From: Phytoamicus setariae | Lineage (GTDB): Bacteria > Pseudomonadota > Alphaproteobacteria > Rhizobiales > Rhizobiaceae | Assembly (NCBI RefSeq): GCF_016722925.1 | Contig: NZ_JAEQNC010000016.1 | Location: forward strand, 1 to 64,000 | Direction of reading: 5' to 3' | Length of the DNA: 64,000 bases | Shown: positions 1 to 19,018 of the stretch, one piece after another | Layout of the letters: the number at the start of each line of letters is the position of its first letter | How positions within the stretch are numbered: the stretch's first letter is position 1 | Program-made: the position numbers and the translations under genes | The notes under the pieces: model-generated | Databases searched by the model: none | What the model was told of the DNA's origin: nothing | The model's input: only the letters and a program-made list of their open reading frames with translations

Positions 1-426
<426 letters not shown>

Positions 427-493
427 TGTAAGCTCTCCATTCTATCACCCCATGAGGGGTTGCAATTTCTTCAATTCGTTTGGGGTATTCCGA

Positions 494-2593
<2,100 letters not shown>

Positions 2594-2617
2594 AACAGAC
2601 TGCCTCTCTTTCGATGA

Positions 2618-3100
<483 letters not shown>

Positions 3101-3164
3101 TTAACTGTTGCTGGCGCTCATCACGCGGAGAACCTCGCGCAGCGCCGAATTCCGTTAATCCGAA

Positions 3165-3536
3165 TTACTTCGGACGCTTCGCACCGTACTTGGAGCGGCG
3201 CTGCTTACGGTTCTTGACACCCTGAGTATCGAGAACACCGCGGATGATGTGGTAGCGAACGCCCGGAAGGTCCTTTACGCGGCCGCCGCGGATCATCACA
3301 ACGGAGTGCTCCTGCAGGTTATGGCCTTCGCCGGGAATGTAGCCGATGACTTCGAAGCCATTGACCAGGCGGATCTTTGCAACCTTACGAAGCGCCGAGT
3401 TCGGCTTCTTCGGGGTCGTTGTGTACACGCGGGTGCATACACCACGCTTCTGCGGGTTTTCCTGCAGAGCAGGCACCTTGTTGCGCTTTACCTGTGCCTG
3501 ACGTGGCTTGCGGATCAGCTGGTTTACGGTAGGCAT
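3165..3536 (-). CDS. rpsL: 30S ribosomal protein S12
   Basis: S12 lies at the decoding centre and influences tRNA selection accuracy. The product is 123 residues, full length. It begins [20 protein letters not shown] and carries the conserved [21 protein letters not shown] loop split across residues 40-60 and the [13 protein letters not shown] loop. Both lysine loops look wild type, so the sequence predicts no streptomycin-resistance substitution at the classical positions. It is the promoter-proximal gene of the str operon. The next gene upstream is nearly 600 bases away and on the other strand, so the operon promoter must lie in that gap. Confidence 0.98.
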   Translation of the reverse strand: MPTVNQLIRKPRQAQVKRNKVPALQENPQKRGVCTRVYTTTPKKPNSALRKVAKIRLVNGFEVIGYIPGEGHNLQEHSVVMIRGGRVKDLPGVRYHIIRGVLDTQGVKNRKQRRSKYGAKRPK

Positions 3537-4119
3537 GTAACCATCCCTTTAGAAAACTGTTTTCCTAACCCTTTCGGGCCATACGACGCCGTCTCCGGCA
3601 CTTTCCACACAATACATCATGCGCAAAAACCGGACCGATCCACCATAGTTGGCAGATGACCCGAAAAAACAGAGGATACCCCTCGTAAAAGGAGCATCAT
3701 GCGTGCAGCAATCTCGTATCAACGTGCTTTAGCGAACCTTGTTTGGAGCGAACTTCAGGACGCGTCGTCCCGAACCAGCCAGCCCCACATCGGCTCTGAT
3801 GGGCCGGGTACTAAAGCCATTCACCTTTACAGTCAAGGGCCTCCGGTAATATTTTGCTCCGAAGCGCTGGAAACCACGGACTTGCAAGCGTGGCACCATT
3901 CTCAGCCGGCCTGCAAAACACCGCCTTGCGGGCAATTTACCACTTAACCTCCCGTTAACACAATATTCCGTTTGAACGGCGTCGGCTAAAGCGATAATTT
4001 GCGGCGATTGGGCCGGTGGATTGTCTTTGTCCGGTCACTTCTGATTCTTAAGACAGAATCACAAGCAACTGCGCACCAGGAGAAACTCCGCTGCCCGCGC
4101 CAACAGGAAAGAAAATGCC
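3537..4119 (-). promoter_or_regulatory. str operon leader and promoter region without convincing genes
   Basis: This 580-base stretch separates rpsL (minus) from the small plus-strand gene at 4120. Two short open frames exist here (3699-3947 plus, 3729-3935 minus), but neither resembles a known protein and each overlaps the other. The plus one does have an AAGGAG five bases before its ATG. The region most likely holds the rpsL promoter and a leader of roughly 260 bases. I see only small hairpins and no clear rho-independent terminator. Confidence 0.5.
3809..3837 (-). promoter_or_regulatory. Candidate sigma-70 promoter for the str operon
   Basis: Read on the minus strand there is a CTTGAC at 3837-3832, a 17-base spacer and TTAGTA at 3814-3809. 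CTTGAC is the usual -35 form in Rhizobiales; the -10 is a weaker match. This would give a leader of about 260 bases before rpsL. The assignment is by motif only. Confidence 0.3.
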
Positions 4120-4410
4120 ATGGAAGACGCCGTCAACGACAACGACCCTAAAGAGGGTTTCGTCTTCATCATCATTGGCAAAGCATATGCAGAAGGCGAC
4201 AACGAGGGTATCGACATCCATGTGATGCTGCGCGCGCCTGACGACGACACCGCGGTGCGCGACGCGCTGAACGCCCTGTCGGAAGAGGGCTTCCACGAGG
4301 CCGACCTCGACCAGATCGGCACCATCATGGGTGAACCCGACGAAGAGCCACATGCTTCGGCTTATCAGGGTGCACTCGAGGGCGAAGTGGCGATCATCCG
4401 GTTTAGCTAG
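4120..4410 (+). CDS. Conserved hypothetical protein, 96 residues, acidic
   Basis: I do not recognise the family. The 96-residue product starts MEDAVNDNDPKEGFVFIIIG and has no signal peptide, membrane span or cysteines. It reads like a small compact alpha/beta domain: a hydrophobic strand FVFIIIGKAYA, an acidic loop, a second strand IDIHVMLRAP, a helix DTAVRDALNALSEEGF and a final strand GEVAIIRF. A Shine-Dalgarno-like AGGAAAG precedes the ATG at 4120; an ATG five bases upstream is out of frame. Codon use matches the core genes around it. It stands alone on the plus strand and converges on the RTX gene, with a strong hairpin between them. Confidence 0.75.
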   Translation: MEDAVNDNDPKEGFVFIIIGKAYAEGDNEGIDIHVMLRAPDDDTAVRDALNALSEEGFHEADLDQIGTIMGEPDEEPHASAYQGALEGEVAIIRFS

Positions 4411-4437
4411 GATCGCGCACCTTTGCGCGATCTAGCT
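4405..4437. terminator. Strong hairpin between convergent genes
   Basis: AGCTAG at 4405-4410 pairs with CTAGCT at 4432-4437, and inside it ATCGCGCA pairs with TGCGCGAT around a CCTT loop, leaving one bulged G. It overlaps the last codons of the plus gene (stop 4408-4410) and lies just past the RTX stop at 4450. Neither strand has a T run after it, so it may act as a stabilising 3' hairpin for both transcripts and not as a classical terminator. Confidence 0.5.
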
Positions 4438-4449
4438 GCAGGCGAGGTT

Positions 4450-5928
4450 TCACAAGAGCAGATCGCCACCGACAAGGTCGACCGTACCTTTCAGTTCGAG
4501 CGCAAAATCAGCCGTTCCATCGCCATTGGCATCTCCCAACAGGAATGTGTTGTTGCCGGCCTGCAGATAGCGCAGTTCGCCTGCGACGTTGCTAAACGCG
4601 TTGGTGCCTATGAAGCTCAGTCCATTGATTGCAGAGAGATCGATTTGATCGTTCCCCTGCTCGAAATCGTCGATGACGCTGTGCGTTCCACTTCTGGTGC
4701 CGATGCTCAAGGACGTGAGAAAGACGAAGGTGTCGTCGCCATCTCCGCCCTCGAGCGAGTCTCCCGCAGCACCCGCCGTCAGGATGTCATTGCCTCCCTT
4801 GCCATTGGCCCAACCTCCTGAAGAACCCAGTGTCAGCTTGTCGTCGAAATCTCCGCCTCCGAGCGCTTCAATGCTCTTTGTCGTTTCAGTGTTGCCGAAG
4901 CCGTCATCCTTGATCTGGTTGCTGGTTAGAGACAGATCAACTTCTACACCGTGTTGCCCCAGATCCTCCCACCAGTCGAAGTTCACTTCATCCTTGCCCT
5001 TGCCGCCATCGAATGAATCGACGCCGCTGATACCCCTAAACTGGTTATCACGGCTGTCTCCAGTAAACCTGTCGTCAAAATAGGTGCCGTAGACTGCCTC
5101 GATGTTTTTGACTTTGTCGATCGTGCCGAAACCATCCAGAATTGTGCCATTGGCTAGACTGGCGACAATACCATCGTCACCATTAAAGCGTTCGTCTCGG
5201 TGATAGCGCAGCTCATCCCACCCTCCGCCACCATCGATGACATCCGCCCCTTTCATTCCAGCAAAGGCTTCGTCACGACTGCTGCCTTTCATCACATCCC
5301 GGTAGACCGAACCATCGAACTCCTCGAACCTGGTGTCGAATTTGTCCTTGTCGCCCCAACTGTCTGATATTGTTCCCTTGGTCGCATCCAGAGTGATGCC
5401 GTGCTTGTCATCTGCACTCCAGAAAGTGCCTGCAAATGATATTGTGTCCCAACCGGCACCGCCCCTCATCGTATCGTTGCCCTCGGAACCTGCCATATAG
5501 GACCCTGCTTTCCCCGCCACGATCAGATCATTTCCGTGGTTTTCGCCGAAACCGAAATCGTTGCCGACGTTGCTTCCGTAGATCTTGTCATTGCCGGCCG
5601 TGAGCTGTGTCATGAACTCCCAAATGTCGTCATTCTTGATAAATGCTTGCGAAAGCTTGCGTGCGTCGAAGGTGCCGTCTGACACGGAAATCAGGGTGCC
5701 GCCGCTGCCATCCAGGAACAGTACACCCGTAACTTTGCCCTTGGTGATATTGTCCCCCGCAAATGCAAGCCCATTCCCCTGCAAGACAATCTGGGCGCCG
5801 CTCACATCCTCATAGACCGCCCTTTTTCCGGTGTGAGATTTCAGCACAAGGCTGGTTTCATCATAGAAATCTCCGAAGAAGCCATATTCCGGCATCGCGT
5901 TGCCGACCTTTATCCTGGCCACAGTCAT
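4450..5928 (-). CDS. RTX-type calcium-binding protein, probable type I secretion substrate
   Basis: The 492-residue product has no N-terminal signal peptide. Residues 110-405 carry scattered glycine/aspartate nonapeptide repeats of the hemolysin type (for example GSEGNDTMRGGAGWD near 148-161 and GGKGNDILTAGAAGD near 376-390). Residues 415-492 resemble the serralysin-type C-terminal domain, including DDFEQGNDQIDLSAI and the calcium loop GDANGDGTADFALEL, and end in hydrophobic LVGGDLLL, typical of C-terminal type I export signals. Three blocks of about 76 residues repeat from 156, 233 and 308. No enzymatic domain is visible, so it may be structural, adhesive or a surface protein. No ABC exporter or membrane-fusion gene is nearby. 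A GTG two codons downstream fits the Shine-Dalgarno spacing better than the ATG. Confidence 0.85.
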   Translation of the reverse strand: MTVARIKVGNAMPEYGFFGDFYDETSLVLKSHTGKRAVYEDVSGAQIVLQGNGLAFAGDNITKGKVTGVLFLDGSGGTLISVSDGTFDARKLSQAFIKNDDIWEFMTQLTAGNDKIYGSNVGNDFGFGENHGNDLIVAGKAGSYMAGSEGNDTMRGGAGWDTISFAGTFWSADDKHGITLDATKGTISDSWGDKDKFDTRFEEFDGSVYRDVMKGSSRDEAFAGMKGADVIDGGGGWDELRYHRDERFNGDDGIVASLANGTILDGFGTIDKVKNIEAVYGTYFDDRFTGDSRDNQFRGISGVDSFDGGKGKDEVNFDWWEDLGQHGVEVDLSLTSNQIKDDGFGNTETTKSIEALGGGDFDDKLTLGSSGGWANGKGGNDILTAGAAGDSLEGGDGDDTFVFLTSLSIGTRSGTHSVIDDFEQGNDQIDLSAINGLSFIGTNAFSNVAGELRYLQAGNNTFLLGDANGDGTADFALELKGTVDLVGGDLLL

Positions 5929-6229
5929 CTCCTCCCTTTACATTACCGGGATGGTTCCCGCGAAAGGCACTCACATCCATAGCGCCGAGATCTGCAATGA
6001 AGCCGGTTGGGGTGGCATGTTGGATAAAGATCCCTCCCCGGCTTGCTATCCGGATAAACATATTGGCAATTTGCCCGACGCCGATTGAGATGAACTGGCA
6101 CAACTTAAAATGACGGGCAACGGCGCTGCCGCAGTCAGCATGGACGCAGGCTACAGACGCGGCCGGGCATTCCCCAGCGACAGATCGCGGTAAGGCGCAG
6201 ATACAAGTATTCGGCGGCAAGTAACGGAT

Positions 6230-6258
6230 AACATACTTATTTTAGATCTTTATTACAA
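6230..6258 (-). promoter_or_regulatory. Candidate promoter for the RTX gene
   Basis: On the minus strand TTGTAA (6258-6253), a 17-base AT-rich spacer and TATGTT (6235-6230) form a sigma-70-like pair. It would leave a leader of nearly 300 bases before the RTX start. The 5929-6330 stretch otherwise holds no gene I can support. The assignment is by motif only. Confidence 0.3.
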
Positions 6259-6330
6259 GCGCTGCGAGGTATTAGGTCGTTACGGTTAAGTTGCCCGGAA
6301 GAAATGCTGCTTGAGCAGGATGGTCGCAAC

Positions 6331-6361
6331 AAAAAAACCGCCGGGCTGCCCCGGCGGTTTT
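6331..6361 (-). terminator. Rho-independent terminator of the rpo operon
   Basis: On the minus strand, about 24 bases after the rpoC stop, a perfect stem of AAACCGCCGGG pairs with CCCGGCGGTTT around a GCAG loop and is followed by a run of seven T. This is the clearest intrinsic terminator in the window. It separates rpoC from the RTX gene. Confidence 0.93.
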
Positions 6362-6384
6362 CAATTCTAGTACTTGGTCAGCGA

Positions 6385-10590
<4,206 letters not shown>

Positions 10591-10749
10591 GCCTGTCTCC
10601 TTGGGGTCGCCATACCCTGAAAATGGAAGCGGGGCTGGTTTTCTGGAGCAAAAACCCGCCGCCTCCTTAATGTTTCATACCGCTTCTCGCGGCGTTTCAC
10701 CGTCCTGATCCGCTCGACGCATTGACATGCGAAACGGAAAAACGGCGAG

Positions 10750-10781
10750 GCCGCGCGCAAAACATCAGCTTTGCGCGCGGC
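10750..10781 (-). promoter_or_regulatory. Strong rpoB-rpoC intercistronic hairpin
   Basis: GCCGCGCGCAAA pairs perfectly over 12 bases with TTTGCGCGCGGC around an 8-base loop, starting 13 bases after the rpoB stop. On the minus strand there is only a short delayed T tract (GTTTTT about eight bases on), so it is more likely a processing, stability or attenuation element than a full terminator. Confidence 0.7.
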
Positions 10782-10794
10782 AAGTGACAGAACC

Positions 10795-14931
<4,137 letters not shown>

Positions 14932-15032
14932 CGTCGCTCCTATCGGTTTTAGCATTCGGGCCTGCAACAGACGGTTACCGCTGGCCAAACGGCTCCGTCA
15001 TCAACTCGGGTACTCTTATCTTTAGAACCCAA

Positions 15033-15063
15033 TACCCAAAAGCCTGTTTCAGGCTTTTGGGTA
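15033..15063 (-). promoter_or_regulatory. rplL-rpoB intergenic hairpin (possible attenuator)
   Basis: TACCCAAAAGCCTG pairs perfectly over 14 bases with CAGGCTTTTGGGTA around a TTT (plus strand) loop. It lies between rplL and rpoB, about 100 bases before the rpoB start. In E. coli this interval holds a partial terminator and an RNase III site that lower rpoBC expression relative to rplJL. A similar role here is inference from position. Confidence 0.7.
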
Positions 15064-15085
15064 ACCGGTTCGGCAGAACGGACAG

Positions 15086-15111
15086 TGGGAGATGGTGAAA
15101 CACCATCCCCC
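15086..15111 (-). promoter_or_regulatory. Second hairpin just after rplL
   Basis: GATGGTG pairs with CACCATC around AAA, extended by G/C pairs past one A-C mismatch. It begins about 14 bases after the rplL stop and precedes the longer 15033-15063 hairpin, so the rplL-rpoB junction carries two stem-loops in tandem. Confidence 0.55.
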
Positions 15112-15124
15112 GCCGTTATGTGTG

Positions 15125-15496
<372 letters not shown>

Positions 15497-15556
15497 TTTA
15501 CTATTCCTTATTTTCAGTTCGAACTTGGTTGGTATTGTTGACAGCGAAGTACCGCC

Positions 15557-16075
15557 TTATGCGGCTTCGCTCTTCTCGGCATATGCTGCGAACACGCGGG
15601 CGAGCTGGCCTGCCGGTGCGTTGACAACCTGCGCGATGCGCGAAGCAGGGGTCTGAATCATACCCACCAGCTTTGCACGCAGTTCATCAAGCGACGGAAG
15701 GGTCGCAAGCGCTTTGACGCCATCAGCATCAAGACTTGTTGCGCCCATGGAACCGCCAATAATGACAAGCTTGTCATTGGTCTTGGCGAATTCAGACGCA
15801 ATCTTGGGAGCCGTGATCGGGTCTTCGCTGAAACAAATCAGCGTCTGTCCCTTGAAAAGATCAGCGATCTTTTCCGACTCCGTGCCCTGAAGAGCGATCT
15901 TGGCCAGGCGGTTCTTCGCGACTTTGACGGTGCCGCCGGATGCGCGCATTCTTGAACGAAGATCGTTCATCTGCGCGACCGTGACGCCAGCATAGCTCGC
16001 CACGACGACTGAGCCCGAAGCCTTGAAGACCTCGTTCAGTTCGGAGACGAATTCGCGTTTTTCCGCTCTATCCAC
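15557..16075 (-). CDS. rplJ: 50S ribosomal protein L10
   Basis: L10 anchors the L7/L12 stalk to 23S rRNA. I place the start at a GTG at 16075 ([20 protein letters not shown]), giving 172 residues, the usual rhizobial length, with GGAG about eight bases upstream. The frame is open for 45 more codons upstream, but that part encodes nothing L10-like and lies in the leader. The conserved [19 protein letters not shown] segment and the C-terminal helix ([11 protein letters not shown]) that binds L12 dimers are present. In E. coli L10 in complex with L12 represses translation of its own leader; the 330-base leader here fits such control. Confidence 0.95.
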   Translation of the reverse strand: MDRAEKREFVSELNEVFKASGSVVVASYAGVTVAQMNDLRSRMRASGGTVKVAKNRLAKIALQGTESEKIADLFKGQTLICFSEDPITAPKIASEFAKTNDKLVIIGGSMGATSLDADGVKALATLPSLDELRAKLVGMIQTPASRIAQVVNAPAGQLARVFAAYAEKSEAA

Positions 16076-16407
16076 TGTCTCACTCCAGTTAAGCAGGACC
16101 ACATTGAAGCCGTGGACCCTGCCGGGTTGCCTTTTGCCGCATGGGAATGATCCCAAGCGGCGCTCGAGGATCCTGTCCCCTCGCGTCTCATTTCTCGCGA
16201 AATGCAACACAAGGCATCCAAGGTTCGAACCGTTCTTTGCGACTTGCGTCGCGGAAACCGGATCTCAACCGTCTCATGCAGGCCAAGTGATTAAGGTTGA
16301 CCACCTGCAATCTCGGACAGGAAATTCGATGGGTTGCCCCATCATTCCCCGGCCCGAAGGCCGGGAAATTCTTGAGAGAGCCCGATGGAAGGCTCCCATG
16401 AAACCAA
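16076..16407 (-). promoter_or_regulatory. rplJ leader with tetraloop hairpins (probable L10 autoregulatory region)
   Basis: This 332-base interval between rplA and rplJ holds no credible gene. On the transcribed strand it contains a 7-bp G/C stem capped by UUCG (16348-16365) and, just downstream, a 6-bp stem GAUGGG/CCCAUC capped by the GNRA loop GCAA (16328-16343). L10 leaders in other bacteria bind the L10-L12 complex, so a comparable role is likely by position, but I cannot match a known consensus by eye. Confidence 0.5.
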
Positions 16408-17106
16408 TCAAGCGGCCGAGATGGTGGCCGGATCGACCTTCACGCCAGGACCCTGGGTCGAGGAGATCGCGATCTTCTTGAGATAGTTGCCCTTGGCGCC
16501 AGCCGGCTTCGCCTTGACGACGGCGTCAGCGAAAGCGCGGATGTTTTCTTCAAGAGCCTTGGCTGCGAACGAAGCCTTGCCGATACCGGCATGGACGATA
16601 CCAGCCTTTTCGACGCGGAACTCGACAGCGCCGCCCTTGGACGCCTTGACGGCGCCAGCGACGTCGACGGTCACGGTGCCGACCTTCGGGTTCGGCATCA
16701 TGCCGCGCGGGCCGAGTACCTTACCGAGGCGACCGACCAGCGGCATCATGTCCGGGGTAGCAATGCAACGATCGAAATCGATCTTGCCGCCGAGGACGAT
16801 GTCGAGCAGGTCTTCTGCACCAACGATGTCTGCACCAGCAGCCTTGGCTTCGTCAGCCTTGGCGCCACGGGCAAATACAGCAACGCGAACGTCGCGGCCA
16901 GTGCCGTTCGGCAGGTTCACAACGCCACGAACCATCTGGTCGGCATGACGCGGGTCAACACCGAGGTTCATCGCAATTTCAATGGTTTCGTCGAACTTGG
17001 CGACGGCGCGAGCCTTCACCATGGAGATCGCCTCATCAAGACCGTAGGACTTGTTGGGGTCGACGCCTTCGCGGATCTTCTGAATACGCTTTGCAATCTT
17101 CGGCAT
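16408..17106 (-). CDS. rplA: 50S ribosomal protein L1
   Basis: L1 forms the mobile stalk at the ribosomal E site. I place the start at the ATG at 17106 ([20 protein letters not shown]), giving 232 residues. A TTG two codons upstream is possible but unnecessary. Conserved segments include [16 protein letters not shown], the RNA-binding stretch [20 protein letters not shown] and the C-terminal [20 protein letters not shown]. The start lies 2 bases after the rplK stop, so the two are translationally coupled. L1 represses rplK-rplA translation in E. coli. Confidence 0.97.
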   Translation of the reverse strand: MPKIAKRIQKIREGVDPNKSYGLDEAISMVKARAVAKFDETIEIAMNLGVDPRHADQMVRGVVNLPNGTGRDVRVAVFARGAKADEAKAAGADIVGAEDLLDIVLGGKIDFDRCIATPDMMPLVGRLGKVLGPRGMMPNPKVGTVTVDVAGAVKASKGGAVEFRVEKAGIVHAGIGKASFAAKALEENIRAFADAVVKAKPAGAKGNYLKKIAISSTQGPGVKVDPATISAA

Positions 17107-17108
17107 GA

Positions 17109-17537
17109 TCAACCCTCAACCGTCAGGCCCATGGAGCGGGCGGAACCTTCGACCATGGCCATAGCGCCTTCGACGTCGGCAGCGTTCAGGTCCTTCATCT
17201 TGGCTTCAGCAATCTTGCGGACCTGATCACGGGTGATCGAGCCGGCCTTTGCCTTGCCAGGAGTCTTGGAACCAGCAGTAATCTTGGCTTCCTTCTTGAG
17301 GAAATAGGATACCGGCGGCTGCTTCATCGCGTAGGTGAAGGACTTGTCCTGGTAGTAGGTGATGACGACCGGGATCGGCATACCCTTTTCCATTTCCTGG
17401 GTCGCTGCGTTGAACGACTTGCAGAATTCCATAATGTTGATGCCGCGCTGACCAAGTGCAGGGCCGATCGGCGGGGACGGGTTTGCCGATCCTGCCTTTA
17501 CCTGCAGCTTGAGCTGGCCTGCTACTTTTTTAGCCAT
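17109..17537 (-). CDS. rplK: 50S ribosomal protein L11
   Basis: L11 binds the GTPase-associated region of 23S rRNA together with L10-L12. The 142-residue product starts [20 protein letters not shown] and has the proline-rich hinge [20 protein letters not shown], then the RNA-binding C-terminal domain with [20 protein letters not shown]. The length is standard. It follows nusG after 192 bases, which contain a small inverted repeat (17582-17599) but no clear terminator, and is directly coupled to rplA. Confidence 0.98.
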   Translation of the reverse strand: MAKKVAGQLKLQVKAGSANPSPPIGPALGQRGINIMEFCKSFNAATQEMEKGMPIPVVITYYQDKSFTYAMKQPPVSYFLKKEAKITAGSKTPGKAKAGSITRDQVRKIAEAKMKDLNAADVEGAMAMVEGSARSMGLTVEG

Positions 17538-17729
17538 TTCTCTGCCTCTTCTTCAGGTTCCGTTCGCAACATGCGATCCGGAACCGGTTAGAGCCGGTTT
17601 CCCGGCCCGAATGCCAACCCGAAGGCTGACGGCTGCGGTTGCGTGGTCCGACATTTATCGGGACCGGCTAAAGCCCCACGTCTCCCACGCGCAAAAGGGC
17701 GACGGGCAAGCCCGCCACCCAGTTTTTCA

Positions 17730-18260
17730 TCAGACCTTTTCGACCTGACCGTATTCAAGCTCGACCGGCGTAGCGCGGCCGAAAATCGAGACTTCCACCT
17801 TGAGGCGGGAGCGTTCCTCGTCGACATCCTGCACGATGCCGTTGAACGAAGCGAACGGCCCATCGGCCACACGCACTTGTTCACCAACTTCGAAGGATAC
17901 GGACGGCTTCGGATGCTCGACGCCATCCTGAACCTGGTTCAGAATGCGCTCAGCTTCGGAGTCCGGAATCGGCACCGGCCGGGAATCGGAACCCAGAAAG
18001 CCGGTGACCTTCGGCGTATTCTTGATCAGATGATAAGCCTCATCCGTCAACGTTGCGCGAACCATCACGTAGCCCGGGAAGAACTTGCGCTCGCTGTCGA
18101 CCTTGCGACCACGGCGAATCTCAACAACCTTCTCGGTCGGCACGACGATGCGCTCGAAGAGATGGCTCAAGCCCTTCTGGCGAGCCTTATCTTCGATGGA
18201 TTCAGCGACTTTCTTCTCGAAATTCGAATATGCGTGAACAATGTACCAGCGTGCCGCCAT
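17730..18260 (-). CDS. nusG: Transcription termination/antitermination factor NusG
   Basis: NusG binds RNA polymerase through its N-terminal domain and links it to Rho or ribosomal S10 through a C-terminal KOW domain. I choose the ATG at 18260 (MAARWYIVHAYSNFEKKVAE), giving 176 residues, because GGAG lies six bases before it but directly abuts the ATG two codons upstream. The NGN domain covers roughly residues 1-115 (KFFPGYVMVRATL, TGFLGSDSRPVPIPD) and the KOW domain 125-176 (VGEQVRVADGPFASFNGIVQ). It lies 18 bases after secE. Confidence 0.97.
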   Translation of the reverse strand: MAARWYIVHAYSNFEKKVAESIEDKARQKGLSHLFERIVVPTEKVVEIRRGRKVDSERKFFPGYVMVRATLTDEAYHLIKNTPKVTGFLGSDSRPVPIPDSEAERILNQVQDGVEHPKPSVSFEVGEQVRVADGPFASFNGIVQDVDEERSRLKVEVSIFGRATPVELEYGQVEKV

Positions 18261-18278
18261 CTTCATCTCCGTCCGAAA

Positions 18279-18479
18279 TTAGAAGCCGACATTCAGGATA
18301 AGGCCAATGACCCAACCCATCAGCCAATCGGCGAGAAAGAAAAAGATCGCCGCCAAGCCAGCCATGATGAATACCATCATCGTGGAGATCATGGTTTCGC
18401 GCCGGGTCGGCCAAGTCACTTTTGCCGTCTCAGAGCGGACCTGCTGCAGAAACGAAAACGGGTTGGTTTTGGATGCCAT
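18279..18479 (-). CDS. secE: Preprotein translocase subunit SecE
   Basis: SecE clamps SecY in the inner-membrane protein channel. The 66-residue product has the short single-span form typical of alphaproteobacteria. The conserved amphipathic segment VRSETAKVTWPTRRETMIST is followed by one hydrophobic helix (MMVFIMAGLAAIFFFLADWL). Upstream lies tRNA-Trp on the same strand. An imperfect hairpin (about 18565-18592) lies between them and may separate or process the two transcripts. No strong Shine-Dalgarno is visible before the ATG. Confidence 0.97.
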   Translation of the reverse strand: MASKTNPFSFLQQVRSETAKVTWPTRRETMISTMMVFIMAGLAAIFFFLADWLMGWVIGLILNVGF

Positions 18480-18653
18480 TGACTGCTCACGCCATTTCGG
18501 CGCGTAAAGCTGACTATGCCAGCCCCACGCACCGCGTGTCTGATTTAAACCTTACATAAACTCCGATTCCCTTTTTAACAAGGGGCAATCGAAGCTTTTT
18601 CCAGCGATGGTAACATTGCGCCATGCGCGCGTCGCCGCAACGCTGCTGTTGAA

Positions 18654-18729
<76 letters not shown>

Positions 18730-18781
18730 ACGCCCCTGTCCAGACTTCGCGAAACGCGCCGCTCTGAATGGGATGGCCGCG

Positions 18782-18810
18782 TGATATTCAATTTGATCTG
18801 AAAAGACAAG
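18782..18810 (-). promoter_or_regulatory. Candidate promoter for tRNA-Trp (and possibly secE-nusG)
   Basis: On the minus strand CTTGTC (18810-18805), a 17-base spacer and ATATCA (18787-18782) give a plausible sigma-70 promoter about 50 bases upstream of the tRNA 5' end. The CTTG -35 is the common alphaproteobacterial form. Confidence 0.4.
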
Positions 18811-18887
18811 CGGTTTTGCGAAGAAAGTTTGGGATTGCCCACAATCGCCTTCCCCGATGCAACGGCGCGATCGCGTTTGAAATGAAA

Positions 18888-18922
18888 GAACCCGGACGAG
18901 CAGCCATTCGCCGTCCGGGTTC
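18888..18922 (-). terminator. Probable terminator downstream of prfB
   Basis: GAACCCGGACG pairs over 11 bases with CGTCCGGGTTC around a 13-base loop, about 100 bases after the prfB stop. On the minus strand TTTCATTTC follows, a weak T tract. It would isolate prfB from the tRNA-Trp promoter. Confidence 0.6.
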
Positions 18923-19018
18923 ACTCACTATTCTAGTACTGAAGACCGGGTGCAAACCTAGCTTCATGCCGTCGGGCCCGCCGAACCTTTAATCCTTGCC
19001 GGTTCGGCGCACTTAGCC

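Noticed and set aside
3699-3947. 82-codon plus-strand frame with AAGGAG before its ATG, in the rpsL upstream region
   Set aside because: The composition is unlike a folded protein, it overlaps an opposite frame and lies in the likely str leader; the Shine-Dalgarno match alone is not enough.
16076-16210. 45-codon N-terminal extension of rplJ
   Set aside because: The extension is not L10-like; a GTG with a Shine-Dalgarno at 16075 gives the conserved 172-residue protein.
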